DNA from: Dehalococcoidia bacterium
Lineage (GTDB): Bacteria > Chloroflexota > Dehalococcoidia > SAR202 > UBA11138
Direction of reading: 5' to 3'
Assembly: GCA_012270665.1 (NCBI GenBank)
Contig: JAAXHY010000575.1
Coordinates: 1 to 8,885 of the forward strand
Length of the DNA stretch: 8,885 nucleotides
Shown here: positions 1 to 6,452 of the stretch, in pieces
How positions within the stretch are numbered: position 1 is the stretch's first letter
How the letters are laid out: every line of letters begins with the position of its first letter
The notes under the pieces: generated by a model
Seen by the model: only the letters and a program-made list of their open reading frames with translations
Told to the model about the DNA's origin: nothing
The model's database searches: none
Position numbers and translations under genes: made by a program

Positions 1-24
1 GCGCGCGCTGTTACTGCCCGATTC

Positions 25-50
25 AATCAGTCGGTTGGCTGATTTTCTCT
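25..50 (+). terminator. terminator-like hairpin followed by a T tract
   Basis: Positions 25-32 pair with 37-44 (AATCAGTC/GGCTGATT, one G-U pair, loop GGTT) and are followed on the plus strand by TTTTCTCT. This is the shape of a Rho-independent terminator for a plus-strand gene entering from the left of the window. It sits 12 bases beyond the VOC stop codon. In the minus direction the G-U pair becomes an A-C mismatch and the following T run is lost, so it would serve the VOC transcript less well. Apart from this hairpin, positions 1-55 hold nothing recognisable. Confidence 0.4.
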
Positions 51-55
51 GAGTC

Positions 56-457
56 TCACAGGTAAATCATCCATTCGAGTAGGTTCTCGTCTGGGTCTCG
101 GGCATAGAGGCTGACGGCGTCCCTATGCTTCAGCGCGCCGCGCCGGGGACCGGGGCCGGAGATTACTTCGACGCCCGCTTTATCGAGCATTTCTTCGCAC
201 TCGTCCGCCGTCCCGTCCCAGACGAAGCAGATGTCGGCGCAGCCTGGAACCGCTGTCGGCCCTCGCAGGCTGGCCGTATAACCTTCGGGGTGTACGTTGA
301 TCTTGGAATCTCCCACCTGTATGGAGAAGGCGTTGGCCTCGCCGGCCCGCCATTCGTCTTCGTCGTTGATGGTGAATCCGAGCCGTTTGTAGAACTCGAT
401 GAGCCTCTCGGCGTTGGCGGTGGGCATCGCTATGTGGTCAATACTCACGGTGGACAT
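56..457 (-). CDS. VOC/glyoxalase-fold family protein
   Basis: This is a 133-residue single-module vicinal oxygen chelate (VOC) protein, complete at both ends. The paired beta-alpha-beta-beta-beta halves are visible: the N-terminal half opens with VSIDHIAMP and FYKRLGF, and the second half ends DPDENLLEWM. The usual metal ligands are present at His8, His56 (INVHPE) and Glu128 (LLEW), so a divalent-metal active site on a homodimer is plausible. Family members include lyases, dioxygenases and resistance proteins, and the substrate cannot be read from sequence. The ATG at 457 follows AAGGAG with an 11-base spacer lying across the end of the restriction gene. The gene starts only 21 bp after the endonuclease stop on the same strand, so it may be cotranscribed with the restriction-modification pair. 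Any functional tie to restriction is unproven. Confidence 0.88.
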   Translation of the reverse strand: MSTVSIDHIAMPTANAERLIEFYKRLGFTINDEDEWRAGEANAFSIQVGDSKINVHPEGYTASLRGPTAVPGCADICFVWDGTADECEEMLDKAGVEVISGPGPRRGALKHRDAVSLYARDPDENLLEWMIYL

Positions 458-478
458 GTTATGTATCGCTCCTTCGTG

Positions 479-1147
479 TCAGGCCCATACATCCTGTTTC
501 TGATCCCAGAACGTCTTCACGTTTCTGAATCGTTCTATGCGTTCCTCGATTTTGAGAATCTCTCTCGCATAAAACTCGAACATTGACTCGCAGAGAGTCA
601 GCATCCACTCTTTTCGGGAATATCCGTGGTTGACGACAATGCGATTGGAGTCCGAAATTTGGATCTGCCCCCAGCCGAGCGCTCCTATCGTGAGACATTC
701 CCGATTTAGAAGTTCGATAGGCTGAAATAGCACATCTGAAACCACTACTCGATTTTCGTCAAGCGCGTACCTGACCACGATGAGCGAGAAGATATTCCTG
801 TCATCCTCGTAGAACCTCGACAACCGGTCCACGGACGTAAGGTTCGGCATGTTAAATCGAGTGCCTTCACGATGTGTCTTCACATCTACGATGCAGTAGA
901 AATCTTCATTGTCCCTGAAAGCCACGTCCGCCATAGCGCGCCGCGCGAAATCCGACGAATATTCTGGGCACCATTCTCCAATCAGCGATTCAAACTCGTC
1001 GGCTATAAGGTCTTGGATAGCGTCACCTGTTGCCCGGGTACTAGGAGCAGTCTGTTCAGAGAGAAATGTAGGCGCCGAATTGAGATACTCCTTGATAGAG
1101 CCTGCCACGCTCTCATTATGACGGTCGTAGAAGAAGGATGACTTCAT
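479..1147 (-). CDS. type II restriction endonuclease (PD-(D/E)XK, HpaI/HincII-like)
   Basis: The 222-residue product probably cleaves double-stranded DNA at the site protected by the adjacent methyltransferase. A PD-(D/E)XK core is visible: Asp74 in RRAMADVAF, then Asp88-Val-Lys90 in CIVDVKTH, inside a beta hairpin of the expected spacing. PNLTSVDRLSRFY (101-113) and ALGWGQIQI (156-164) resemble, from memory, HpaI (a VDVK...PNITS...ALGTGQIQI pattern), and the C-terminal helix after RKEW (178-181) resembles the ends of HpaI and HincII. Those enzymes are EcoRV-fold blunt cutters, so this fold is likely; the recognition site is not predictable. The ATG overlaps the methyltransferase stop as ATGA (1144-1147), implying translational coupling. 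The frame is uninterrupted and the catalytic residues are retained, which is notable because the methyltransferase frame is broken. Local GC is about 50%, below the flanking genes. Confidence 0.82.
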   Translation of the reverse strand: MKSSFFYDRHNESVAGSIKEYLNSAPTFLSEQTAPSTRATGDAIQDLIADEFESLIGEWCPEYSSDFARRAMADVAFRDNEDFYCIVDVKTHREGTRFNMPNLTSVDRLSRFYEDDRNIFSLIVVRYALDENRVVVSDVLFQPIELLNRECLTIGALGWGQIQISDSNRIVVNHGYSRKEWMLTLCESMFEFYAREILKIEERIERFRNVKTFWDQKQDVWA

Positions 1148-2071
1148 ATGAACTTCTCTGTCCGTACCGGGGTTGTAGGCTTCTTCTTACGCCGATTGAC
1201 AAGGGAATTGCGCTCCCAAAAGACGCCATCCTCGTACCCTTGGATGGACGGAACTCTGTCAGCCATTCGTAGCCGCTTGAGCGCCCAGCAGCAGTAGGCG
1301 CGACTTATCTCTACTCCAACGAACCGCCTGCCTAACTTTCGCGCGACGACCGCGGAGGTCCCGCTTCCCAGGAACGGGTCGAATACCGTATCGCAAGGAT
1401 TGGAGCTCGCCAGCATCAGCTTGGCAACGAGTTTTTCCAGGCTTTTGGGTGGGGTGGTCGGTGTTCTCCGGCATTGACCAGAAGGGAACGGATATATCCG
1501 TCCACACATTGGATGGATGCGTTATCCTAAAATTACCTTCGCTCTCTTCTTGCCAGTCTTTGGGCTTTCCCTCGCCTGTGCGATATGGAGCGATTACTCG
1601 GCGCTTCAGCTTAACCGCGTCAACATTGAACGTATATTGGCGGGAGACTGTGCAAAACCAGATGTCTTCGGCGCTGTTCTTCCAGTTGCTTGAAGACCCT
1701 CGGCCTTTTTCTCTCTCCCACGTAATCCGGTTCCGTACGTGAAAATTGTCCTCGAGTATAGGAGCTATCAGCGTTGAAGTCTTCCAGTCAGAGCAAGCAT
1801 AGACCGTCGCGTTAGCCTTTAAGAGAGGCTTTACCACATCAACCACAGACGCGAACCATGCCCGGTAGTCGGAGTCGTGTCTCTCTTTGAAGAGAATGCC
1901 GTCGTACACTTTCGGCAGATTGTATGGAGGATCCAAAATCAGCAGATCCGCAAAGCCTACTGGCAGATGTGGCGCCGCATCGAAAATATCTTGATGGATT
2001 ATTTTGTTCTCTATCTCTTCGTATGTGGAGGGCGATTCGACAGACACTAAGTCCTTGCTCAAGATATTCAT
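1144..2071 (-). pseudogene. DNA adenine/N4-cytosine methyltransferase (beta-type order), frameshifted
   Basis: This is the modification partner of the adjacent endonuclease; it would transfer a methyl group from AdoMet to an exocyclic amino group in the target site. The catalytic motif DPPY (residues 47-50, LLILDPPYNLP) comes first and the AdoMet motif FDPFLGSGTS comes near the C-terminus, after HPTQKP. This beta-class order is seen in many N6A/N4C enzymes. The two halves are in different frames: the first runs 2071 to about 1440, the second about 1438 to 1144. Removing one base in the GGAAAAA stretch gives a continuous protein of about 308 residues (HPTQKP-EKLVAKLML). Unshifted, the first frame runs on to 1259 with unrelated sequence and no AdoMet motif. 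The start at 2071 has GGAAG five bases upstream; ATGs at 2122 and 2158 are alternatives, the latter lying upstream of the predicted transcription start. The break may be a sequencing error. Confidence 0.8.
1432..1439 (-). other. frameshift site in the methyltransferase
   Basis: Read on the minus strand the bases are CCT GGAAAAA CTC. A conserved methyltransferase reading needs CCT GAA AAA CTC, so one G or one A is extra within the G2-A5 run. Upstream of this point only one frame shows motifs (DPPY, HPTQKP); downstream only the +1 frame does (FDPFLGSG). No stop codon, rare codon or other recoding signal is visible at the site, which favours an indel (real or a base-calling error in a homopolymer) over programmed frameshifting. 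Confidence 0.75.
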
Positions 2072-2156
2072 TTCATCTTCCGAGCAAGTGAGAGTCCTGT
2101 TTCGTGGAGCTCGTTTTTTCATTGGGTGTCCCGCATTCAGTGGTGTACATTGGAGC

Positions 2157-2186
2157 ATGATAAGCCAGAACGAGGCCGTCGGTAAA
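2157..2186 (-). promoter_or_regulatory. candidate sigma-70 promoter for the restriction-modification genes
   Basis: On the minus strand, TTTACC (2186-2181) is followed after 18 bases by TATCAT (2162-2157). These match the -35 and -10 consensus at 4 of 6 and 5 of 6 positions. Transcription would begin near 2150, leaving a leader of about 80 bases before the preferred methyltransferase start at 2071. It lies in the divergent gap facing the HAD gene. The call rests on motif matching alone. Confidence 0.35.
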
Positions 2187-2223
2187 TCAGTTAGGGCACA
2201 ATTTCAGGAATATGGAGGTCTCA

Positions 2224-2973
2224 GTGAAGCCGATACGCGCGGTCCTTTTCGACTCAGGGGAGGTGTTGACGCGGCCGCTGGCTCCTGCGGACGCGCCACC
2301 TGACCAGCCCTGGAGAAAATGGTTTCCGGGTCCGAGGTTCAAGTCCCTCGTACTAGCCCGGTATCCGGAGGTCTGCTTCGATGGGCTGGATACCGCGATC
2401 CTTCTCGGGATGGAGGAACTGGACAGGCTTCACACCCAGCCGATCTGGACGCTGGAAGAGGAGACTGAGCAATTCGCCGTGTTCTATCGTATCGTTCTGG
2501 ACTCGCTAGGAGTTGCGGATGATGGACTGGCCCATGAACTGGCGCGTGTTCGGGTGCGTGAGCCTTCACTAGAACCTTATCCCGAGGTACCAGACACGCT
2601 CGAGAGGCTGCGCAAGTCAGACTTGGAGATGGGCGTGCTATCCGAAGCGTGGCCGTCTCTGGATCTCAACTATCGTCGGCTGGGTCTCAGGAGCCTCTTC
2701 CGCGTGTTCATAGTGTCGGCGAATTACGGCATCCTCAAGGACGACCCGAAACTCTTCGACGTGGCAAGAGAGCGGTTGGACACACCGGCGGAGAACACTC
2801 TGTTTCTGGACGACTGGGCTCCATACGTGCAGGTTGCAATCGAGTCCGGCTTCCAGGGGGCCGTGGTCGCAAGAGACCCAGATGTTCCCCGGATCGAGGG
2901 ACTCACGTATATGACGAACCTGAATGAAGTCGAAGAGTTGGTACTCAGTAGGGCAGACGAACATCCGGGTTAG
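2224..2973 (+). CDS. HAD-superfamily hydrolase (subfamily IA type)
   Basis: The haloacid-dehalogenase-like hydrolase has 249 residues from the GTG at 2224. This start has GGAGG five bases upstream (2214-2218), a better site than the one before the in-frame ATG at 2212, which would add four residues. Counting from the GTG, motif I is VLFDSGEVL with nucleophile Asp10, motif II is GVLSEAW with Ser140, the motif III lysine is Lys172 in GILKDDPKLF, and motif IV is LFLDDW with Asp196/197. A helical cap fills residues about 16-120. The residue two after the nucleophile is Gly rather than the usual general-acid Asp, as in YihX-like members, so the enzyme may handle phosphate esters differently from a classic DxD phosphatase. 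The substrate is unknown. Its 3' end overlaps the convergent SDR gene by 29 bp. It is the only complete plus-strand gene here. Confidence 0.85.
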   Translation: MKPIRAVLFDSGEVLTRPLAPADAPPDQPWRKWFPGPRFKSLVLARYPEVCFDGLDTAILLGMEELDRLHTQPIWTLEEETEQFAVFYRIVLDSLGVADDGLAHELARVRVREPSLEPYPEVPDTLERLRKSDLEMGVLSEAWPSLDLNYRRLGLRSLFRVFIVSANYGILKDDPKLFDVARERLDTPAENTLFLDDWAPYVQVAIESGFQGAVVARDPDVPRIEGLTYMTNLNEVEELVLSRADEHPG

Positions 2974-3781
2974 CGCGGATATAGCGCGCCTGTTTTACGC
3001 CGAGGTTCTCCTGCAACTGCGCCGTGAGACCGCCGTCCACGACCAGCGCGTGGCCCGTGATGAAACTAGCCTCATCCGAACACAGGAAAACGATGGCATT
3101 GGCTATATCTACGGGTCTTCCCGTGCGCTGAACGGGGTACTGGTCAACGAAGAATTCCAGGCCGGCGGGGTTATCCTTCCAGCCTTCCTGGGCGCGCTCC
3201 GTAACTATGTGCCCGGGGCAGATGGCGTTTACCCTGATTCCGAGCGGTCCAAGCTCGGTCGCCATCTGTCGAGTTATGCCGATGACCGCGTGCTTGCCGG
3301 TCTCGTATATCAGGGCGCCGGGCGCGGCCAGCATCCCGTGGACGGAGGAGATATTGACGATGCTTCCTCCGCCAGTGGCTTCCATGTGGGGAACGGCCTG
3401 CTTGGCCGCGAGGAAGTGCGCCTTTACGAGTATGCCCATCCCTGCATCGAAGTTGACCTCCGATATGTCGGTTATCGGACTGTTGCCACCCCATAGTTCT
3501 GCCGATACAGCGTTATTGACCAGTATGTCGAGCCGACCGAATTCATCCACTGCCCTGGCGACCATCGCCTCGATGTCTTGGGCGCGGCTCACGTCCGCAA
3601 GCATGGGGACGGCTCGTCCTCCTGTGTCCGCTATCGCGGCGGCGGTGGCGTTGGCAGTGTCCAGGTCAACGTCCGCGATCAGGACGGCGGCCCCCTCTTC
3701 GGCCAGACGCCGTGAAGTCGCGCCACCGATGCCCTGCGCGCCTCCGGTAACGATCGCGACCTGTCCTGCGAGTCTGCTCAT
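2945..3781 (-). CDS. SDR-family NAD(P)-dependent oxidoreductase
   Basis: This classical short-chain dehydrogenase has 278 residues. The Rossmann glycine motif TGGAQGIG is at 12-19, Asp37 at the end of beta-2 suggests NAD(H) preference, and Asp63 (LADVS) and NNA (89-91) follow. The catalytic set is visible as Asn119-region helix, Ser146 (IVNISSVHG), Tyr159 and Lys163 (YETGK), and PG at 189-190 follows the active site. The C-terminal DGG motif and a charged tail ending RLPY complete it. The reaction should be reversible oxidation of a secondary alcohol or sugar to a ketone; the substrate is not evident. The ATG at 3781 is chosen because AGGAGG lies eight bases upstream; an ATG at 3817 would add 12 residues that span this ribosome site. 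It is downstream of the ABM gene on the same strand and may share its transcript. Its stop lies inside the 3' end of the HAD gene. Confidence 0.93.
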   Translation of the reverse strand: MSRLAGQVAIVTGGAQGIGGATSRRLAEEGAAVLIADVDLDTANATAAAIADTGGRAVPMLADVSRAQDIEAMVARAVDEFGRLDILVNNAVSAELWGGNSPITDISEVNFDAGMGILVKAHFLAAKQAVPHMEATGGGSIVNISSVHGMLAAPGALIYETGKHAVIGITRQMATELGPLGIRVNAICPGHIVTERAQEGWKDNPAGLEFFVDQYPVQRTGRPVDIANAIVFLCSDEASFITGHALVVDGGLTAQLQENLGVKQARYIRANPDVRLPY

Positions 3782-3796
3782 TTTTCCTGCCTCCTG

Positions 3797-3873
3797 CTGA
3801 GAACTGCCAAGGTTCATGACATGACAAACGGGGCATTGCTATTTCCGACAGACTGATGCTCTTCAGTTCTCAG
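3797..3873 (-). repeat. perfect 10-bp inverted repeat flanking the ABM-SDR spacer
   Basis: CTGAGAACTG (3797-3806) and CAGTTCTCAG (3864-3873) are exact inverted copies separated by 57 bases. On the minus-strand transcript the first arm begins directly after the ABM stop and the second arm ends beside the AGGAGG that serves the SDR start. The folded RNA would bring the ABM stop and the SDR ribosome site together. A perfect match of this length within so short a spacer is unlikely by chance. The inner 57 bases contain nothing else recognisable. A regulatory or coupling role is inference. Confidence 0.55.
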
Positions 3874-3874
3874 G

Positions 3875-4198
3875 CTAGACGTTGAAACCGTAGTCGCGCT
3901 CTACCCGGGCCACGCGCACTTTGTAGCTCTTGTAGTATGTTTCGCGGCCACGCTTCTGGATGATGAGATGCTCGGCGAGTTGCTTGAATGCGCGTATAGT
4001 CTCATCACTGTCCCAGTATGAGACAGCGATGCTCAGGTCTTCGTCTCCCGCCGCTTCGACACCCAAAAACCCCGGATGCCCCTTGGCGAGTTCCAGGATG
4101 GTCTCGGTGTCCTCGGTGTACCCTTCTTGGACGCCGGTGTGCGTGGATGAGAATATCGCTGCGTAGTATGGTGGCTGCGGTGTGTTCGCCTGTACCAT
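3875..4198 (-). CDS. antibiotic biosynthesis monooxygenase (ABM) fold protein
   Basis: This 107-residue ferredoxin-like alpha+beta barrel protein belongs to the ABM/DUF-type family. The pattern is AIFSSTHT near residues 14-21, helix ETILELAKGHPGF to residue 44, the strand LGVEAAGDEDLSIAVSYWDS (45-64), then the helix ETIRAFKQLAEHL and the terminal ARVERDYGF (97-105). Many bacterial proteins with this exact layout are annotated ABM family; their reactions are mostly unknown, and some members act without cofactor on quinols or degrade haem. No haem-binding or catalytic residue can be assigned with confidence. The ATG at 4198 has AAGGAGG seven bases upstream, the strongest ribosome site in the window, suggesting high expression. 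The SDR gene follows 93 bp downstream, so the pair may act on a common aromatic or quinone-like compound; this is inference. Confidence 0.85.
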   Translation of the reverse strand: MVQANTPQPPYYAAIFSSTHTGVQEGYTEDTETILELAKGHPGFLGVEAAGDEDLSIAVSYWDSDETIRAFKQLAEHLIIQKRGRETYYKSYKVRVARVERDYGFNV

Positions 4199-4253
4199 GG
4201 AAATGCCTCCTTGTGGATGCTATGTCTGTATTACCTGCGCTCTGTATCGAGCT

Positions 4254-4286
4254 TATCGGGTCTCGAACTAATAATTACCCCCGATA
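4254..4286 (-). other. inverted repeat in the gap between the phosphatase and ABM genes
   Basis: TATCGGG (4254-4260) pairs with CCCGATA (4280-4286) across a 19-base loop in the 131-bp gap between the PHP phosphatase stop and the ABM start. A second, overlapping option pairs ACCAC (4286-4290) with GTGGT (4299-4303). Neither is followed by a T run on the minus strand, so a Rho-independent terminator is doubtful. They could be transcript-end or promoter-proximal structures. No promoter for the ABM gene was recognised in this gap. Confidence 0.25.
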
Positions 4287-4329
4287 CCACGTCTTCGGGT
4301 GGTGGTTTGCTACACGCGGCGTCTCTATC

Positions 4330-5049
4330 TCAAACCGGCTTATCTTCCAATATGGCCTTTGGAGTATCCACCAGCATCGCCATCGCCCCGTCGAGTCCTA
4401 TTATGTCCGCCGCCGCCTCGAGGCCGACATCCATCCTGGGCGACCTTCCGCCCATCGCGTGGTGTGCGTCCGAGGCCATTACGTGCGCCATGCCGTTCCT
4501 GAGCAGGTAGCGCGTGAAATCGGCCACCTCTTCGCCCCAGAAACCTATCAGGCTGTTCGACGTAATCTGGCTCAGCATCCCTTTCTTTATAAATCTTCTG
4601 AGCATATCCGGGTCATGCTGGAACGCCTCGATACGTTCAGGATGGGCCAGTACGGGAACCAGGCCTGTGGACTGAACTTCCGAAAGCGTGTCTTCGATAT
4701 AGTCCGGTCTGCCGAAGAAGGGCATCTCTATCAGTATGTAGCGCGTGCTGTTCATGGGAATGGCGCGGCCAGCCGCTATCTCAGCGGGCAGGTCGGTGTC
4801 CAGATGGTTCTCCATGCCCAGGGCGAGAGACAACTCAACGCCATGCTCGCGGTTCTGAGCCCTCATAACCATGATTAGCGCGATGAGGTAGGCCACCGAC
4901 CAGTTTTCGGTTACGTCTTTGCGGTGTGGCGTCGCAAGCACGATTTTGGTGCCGGTTTCTGAGGCGACGCGACTCATGGCCAGGGTGTCTTTAGGGGTCG
5001 CCGCGCCGTCATCCACGCCGGGCAGGATGTGAGCGTGAAGATCGTACAT
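4330..5049 (-). CDS. CpsB/YwqE-like PHP-domain phosphatase (capsule biosynthesis tyrosine phosphatase family)
   Basis: This 239-residue protein has the polymerase-histidinol phosphatase (PHP) fold. The opening MYDLHAHILPGVDDGA is the family hallmark. Metal-site residues are visible at His5 and His7 (HAH), Asp13/14, His42 (ATPH), Glu80 (GME), His136 (AHPER), Asp194 and His196 (SDAH). CpsB and YwqE are Mn-dependent protein-tyrosine phosphatases that dephosphorylate the BY-kinases controlling capsule or exopolysaccharide export. The length and motif order fit that group. No BY-kinase or glycosyltransferase is in view, so the partner is unknown. The start overlaps the stop of the preceding PIG-L gene as TGATG, which implies translational coupling. 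CpsB proteins often sit in polysaccharide loci, and the deacetylase neighbour would be compatible with glycan handling. Confidence 0.87.
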   Translation of the reverse strand: MYDLHAHILPGVDDGAATPKDTLAMSRVASETGTKIVLATPHRKDVTENWSVAYLIALIMVMRAQNREHGVELSLALGMENHLDTDLPAEIAAGRAIPMNSTRYILIEMPFFGRPDYIEDTLSEVQSTGLVPVLAHPERIEAFQHDPDMLRRFIKKGMLSQITSNSLIGFWGEEVADFTRYLLRNGMAHVMASDAHHAMGGRSPRMDVGLEAAADIIGLDGAMAMLVDTPKAILEDKPV

Positions 5050-5744
5050 CAGCGTCTTATATTTATCCGCAGGAATCCTTCTGCATAGGGCATATCCGCC
5101 CTCTCTCCGGTTCGGCGCGCGCTGGCGCGAACGAAATCGCCCACATCGCCGTCCTCCGATCCGATCTGCGATGCATGCTTCTTCAGAGCCTCTATCTTCT
5201 TTTCTATGGTGTCAGTGATCTCGATGAAGGTATCGGGCCGCTCGGTTCCCCAGAACAGGACATCGCCCACCTTGTGGGTTTCCAGGCCCACCCGTTCGTG
5301 TTCGGGGTAGTGCAGGCGGTCGCGAGCGTAGGGGAAGACGGCGTCCATGGTAACCTGGCCGCAGACGCGGTGGTCGCGGTGCAGATAGAAGGAGCGTCTG
5401 TGCGGGTCGGGGCAGAGCGCCACGTCAGGCTTGAACTTGCGAATCGCGTGAACGAGATGTCCCCTGAACTCCGCGTTGTCCTCCAGAGCGCCGTCGGGAT
5501 ATCGGAGGTAAACGACCTCTTTCACGCCGAGTACGGCGGCGGCTTCGGCCTGCTCCCGCTCGCGTATCTCTGCGAGACGCTCGGATGTCATATCTAGTTC
5601 CTGAGATCCTTTGTCGCCGTTTGTGCAGAGGACGTAGAAGACTTCGGTCCCTCCGGCTATCCAGCTTGCGACGGTTCCACCGCAGCCGATTTCAGCATCG
5701 TCGGGATGGGGAGTTATGACAAGCGCTCTTTCTGGTCTGTCCAT
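5049..5744 (-). CDS. PIG-L/LmbE family deacetylase
   Basis: This 231-residue zinc-dependent N-deacetylase of the PIG-L/LmbE family would act on an N-acetylglucosaminyl-type amide. The zinc motif PHPDDAEIG is at 12-20 (His13, Asp15, Asp16) and the second motif, HRDH at 122-125, supplies the other histidine. The N-terminal Rossmann-like strand ALVIT precedes it. Relatives include the MshB and BshB enzymes of mycothiol and bacillithiol synthesis and GlcNAc-PI deacetylases; this length fits the stand-alone bacterial enzymes. The precise substrate is not evident. The ATG at 5744 has only a distant AAAGGA about 13 bases upstream, and no better start was found. The gene starts 39 bp after the third coiled-coil gene and its stop overlaps the phosphatase start. 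Hand-counted GC reaches about 68% in one line, sharply above the coiled-coil genes. Confidence 0.92.
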   Translation of the reverse strand: MDRPERALVITPHPDDAEIGCGGTVASWIAGGTEVFYVLCTNGDKGSQELDMTSERLAEIREREQAEAAAVLGVKEVVYLRYPDGALEDNAEFRGHLVHAIRKFKPDVALCPDPHRRSFYLHRDHRVCGQVTMDAVFPYARDRLHYPEHERVGLETHKVGDVLFWGTERPDTFIEITDTIEKKIEALKKHASQIGSEDGDVGDFVRASARRTGERADMPYAEGFLRINIRR

Positions 5745-5783
5745 AGTTTCTGTGAAATCCTTTCCTTTCGGGCTATTCGGAAA

Positions 5784-6356
5784 TCATCCATCATCGCTGC
5801 CGAATATATTGTCCACCAGACCTTTGAAGCCCTCAATAACGACATTACCTGGATTTTGAACCAACGATTTGATGAGATTGAGCAGGTATTCCCAAATCCC
5901 GGCAATCTGCGTCTTGAGCTCTTCGATTCTCTCTTCCAGAGCGCCGATAGCCGTCTGCGCGCTTTGCCTGACGCCTTCTACAACGGTCTCAATAGTTTTT
6001 TGCAAGCTAGAGACCGTGGTCCGAGTAGTTTCTTCAAAGCTATCTATCGTAGCCTGCGTACTCACCTCAAGACTTTCAATCTCAGTGTGTGAATCTGCCT
6101 GCACGCTTTCGATCTGGGCCTGTGTACTTGATTGAAGGCTTTCTATCTCCTCTCGCGTACTCGCCTGAACATTTTCAATCTGGGCCCGGGTATTCGACTG
6201 AAGACTCTCAACCTGGGCTTTCGTGGTTGACTGAAGATCCTCGATTGTACTCAAGGTACCGGATATAGCCCTGAACACCATGAACATGGAGACGCATAAA
6301 ACAGCTAAAACAATCAGGGCGCCTATCATTGTGGCTTTGATATATGTTTCATACAC
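5784..6356 (-). CDS. membrane-anchored hendecad coiled-coil protein, long form (third of three)
   Basis: I do not recognise a named family. The 190-residue product has one hydrophobic helix at about 9-30, then a long coiled coil, then a 35-residue C-terminal tail. The repeat is exactly 11 residues. Hydrophobic residues occur at 38, 49, 60, 71, 82, 93, 104, 115, 126 and 137 and again at 41, 52, 63 and so on to 140. Thr or Ser fills 45, 56, 67, 78, 89, 100 and 111. This 3-4-4 spacing is a hendecad, expected to form a nearly straight or right-handed coiled coil. Repeat units are rich in Gln, Ser, Thr, Glu and have no Pro, Gly or Cys in the rod core. The tail has EELKTQI then WEYLLNLIKSL, shared with the first paralogue. 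The start is GTG, placed by alignment with its paralogues; AGGAGAGG lies 11 bases upstream. Confidence 0.78.
   Translation of the reverse strand: MYETYIKATMIGALIVLAVLCVSMFMVFRAISGTLSTIEDLQSTTKAQVESLQSNTRAQIENVQASTREEIESLQSSTQAQIESVQADSHTEIESLEVSTQATIDSFEETTRTTVSSLQKTIETVVEGVRQSAQTAIGALEERIEELKTQIAGIWEYLLNLIKSLVQNPGNVVIEGFKGLVDNIFGSDDG
5913..6245 (-). repeat. ten in-frame 33-bp degenerate coding repeats
   Basis: Residues 38-148 of the long coiled-coil protein are encoded by about ten successive units of 33 bp. Units share short DNA words such as TCAATCTGGGC on the plus strand (for example around 6175-6185), which recur in the middle paralogue near 6620. The DNA similarity is partial, so units have diverged while keeping the 11-residue period. 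Confidence 0.7.
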
Positions 6357-6434
6357 AGTTTTGTGTTCCTCTCCTATTTATACCGATTGGTAGGGATTCG
6401 GCCGTATTCGAGCAGGCAAGCTGTAGTTAAATTG

Positions 6435-6452
6435 ATTCGCGCTTCGCGGAAT
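6435..6452 (-). other. small GC-rich hairpin between the second and third coiled-coil genes
   Basis: ATTCGCG (6435-6441) pairs with CGCGGAAT (6445-6452) with one bulged G and a three-base loop. On the minus transcript it lies 24 bases after the stop of the middle coiled-coil gene and is followed by AATCAATTTAAC. It may weakly attenuate or stabilise the transcript end. The 119-bp gap otherwise shows only the AGGAGAGG upstream of the third gene. Confidence 0.25.

Noticed and set aside
125..586. A 153-codon plus-strand open frame
   Set aside because: It runs antisense to the VOC gene and the end of the endonuclease and has no recognisable domain.
2123..2158. ATG at 2158 as the methyltransferase start
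   Set aside because: It lies upstream of the predicted transcription start near 2150 and has no ribosome site; 2071 has GGAAG at good spacing.
3207..3800. A 197-codon plus-strand open frame
   Set aside because: It is the antisense shadow of the SDR gene, whose motifs are complete; Ala/Ser/Pro bias is typical of such shadows.
4018..4878. A 286-codon plus-strand open frame
   Set aside because: It lies antisense to the ABM gene and the strongly supported PHP phosphatase, shows Arg/His/Pro-rich composition and no motif.
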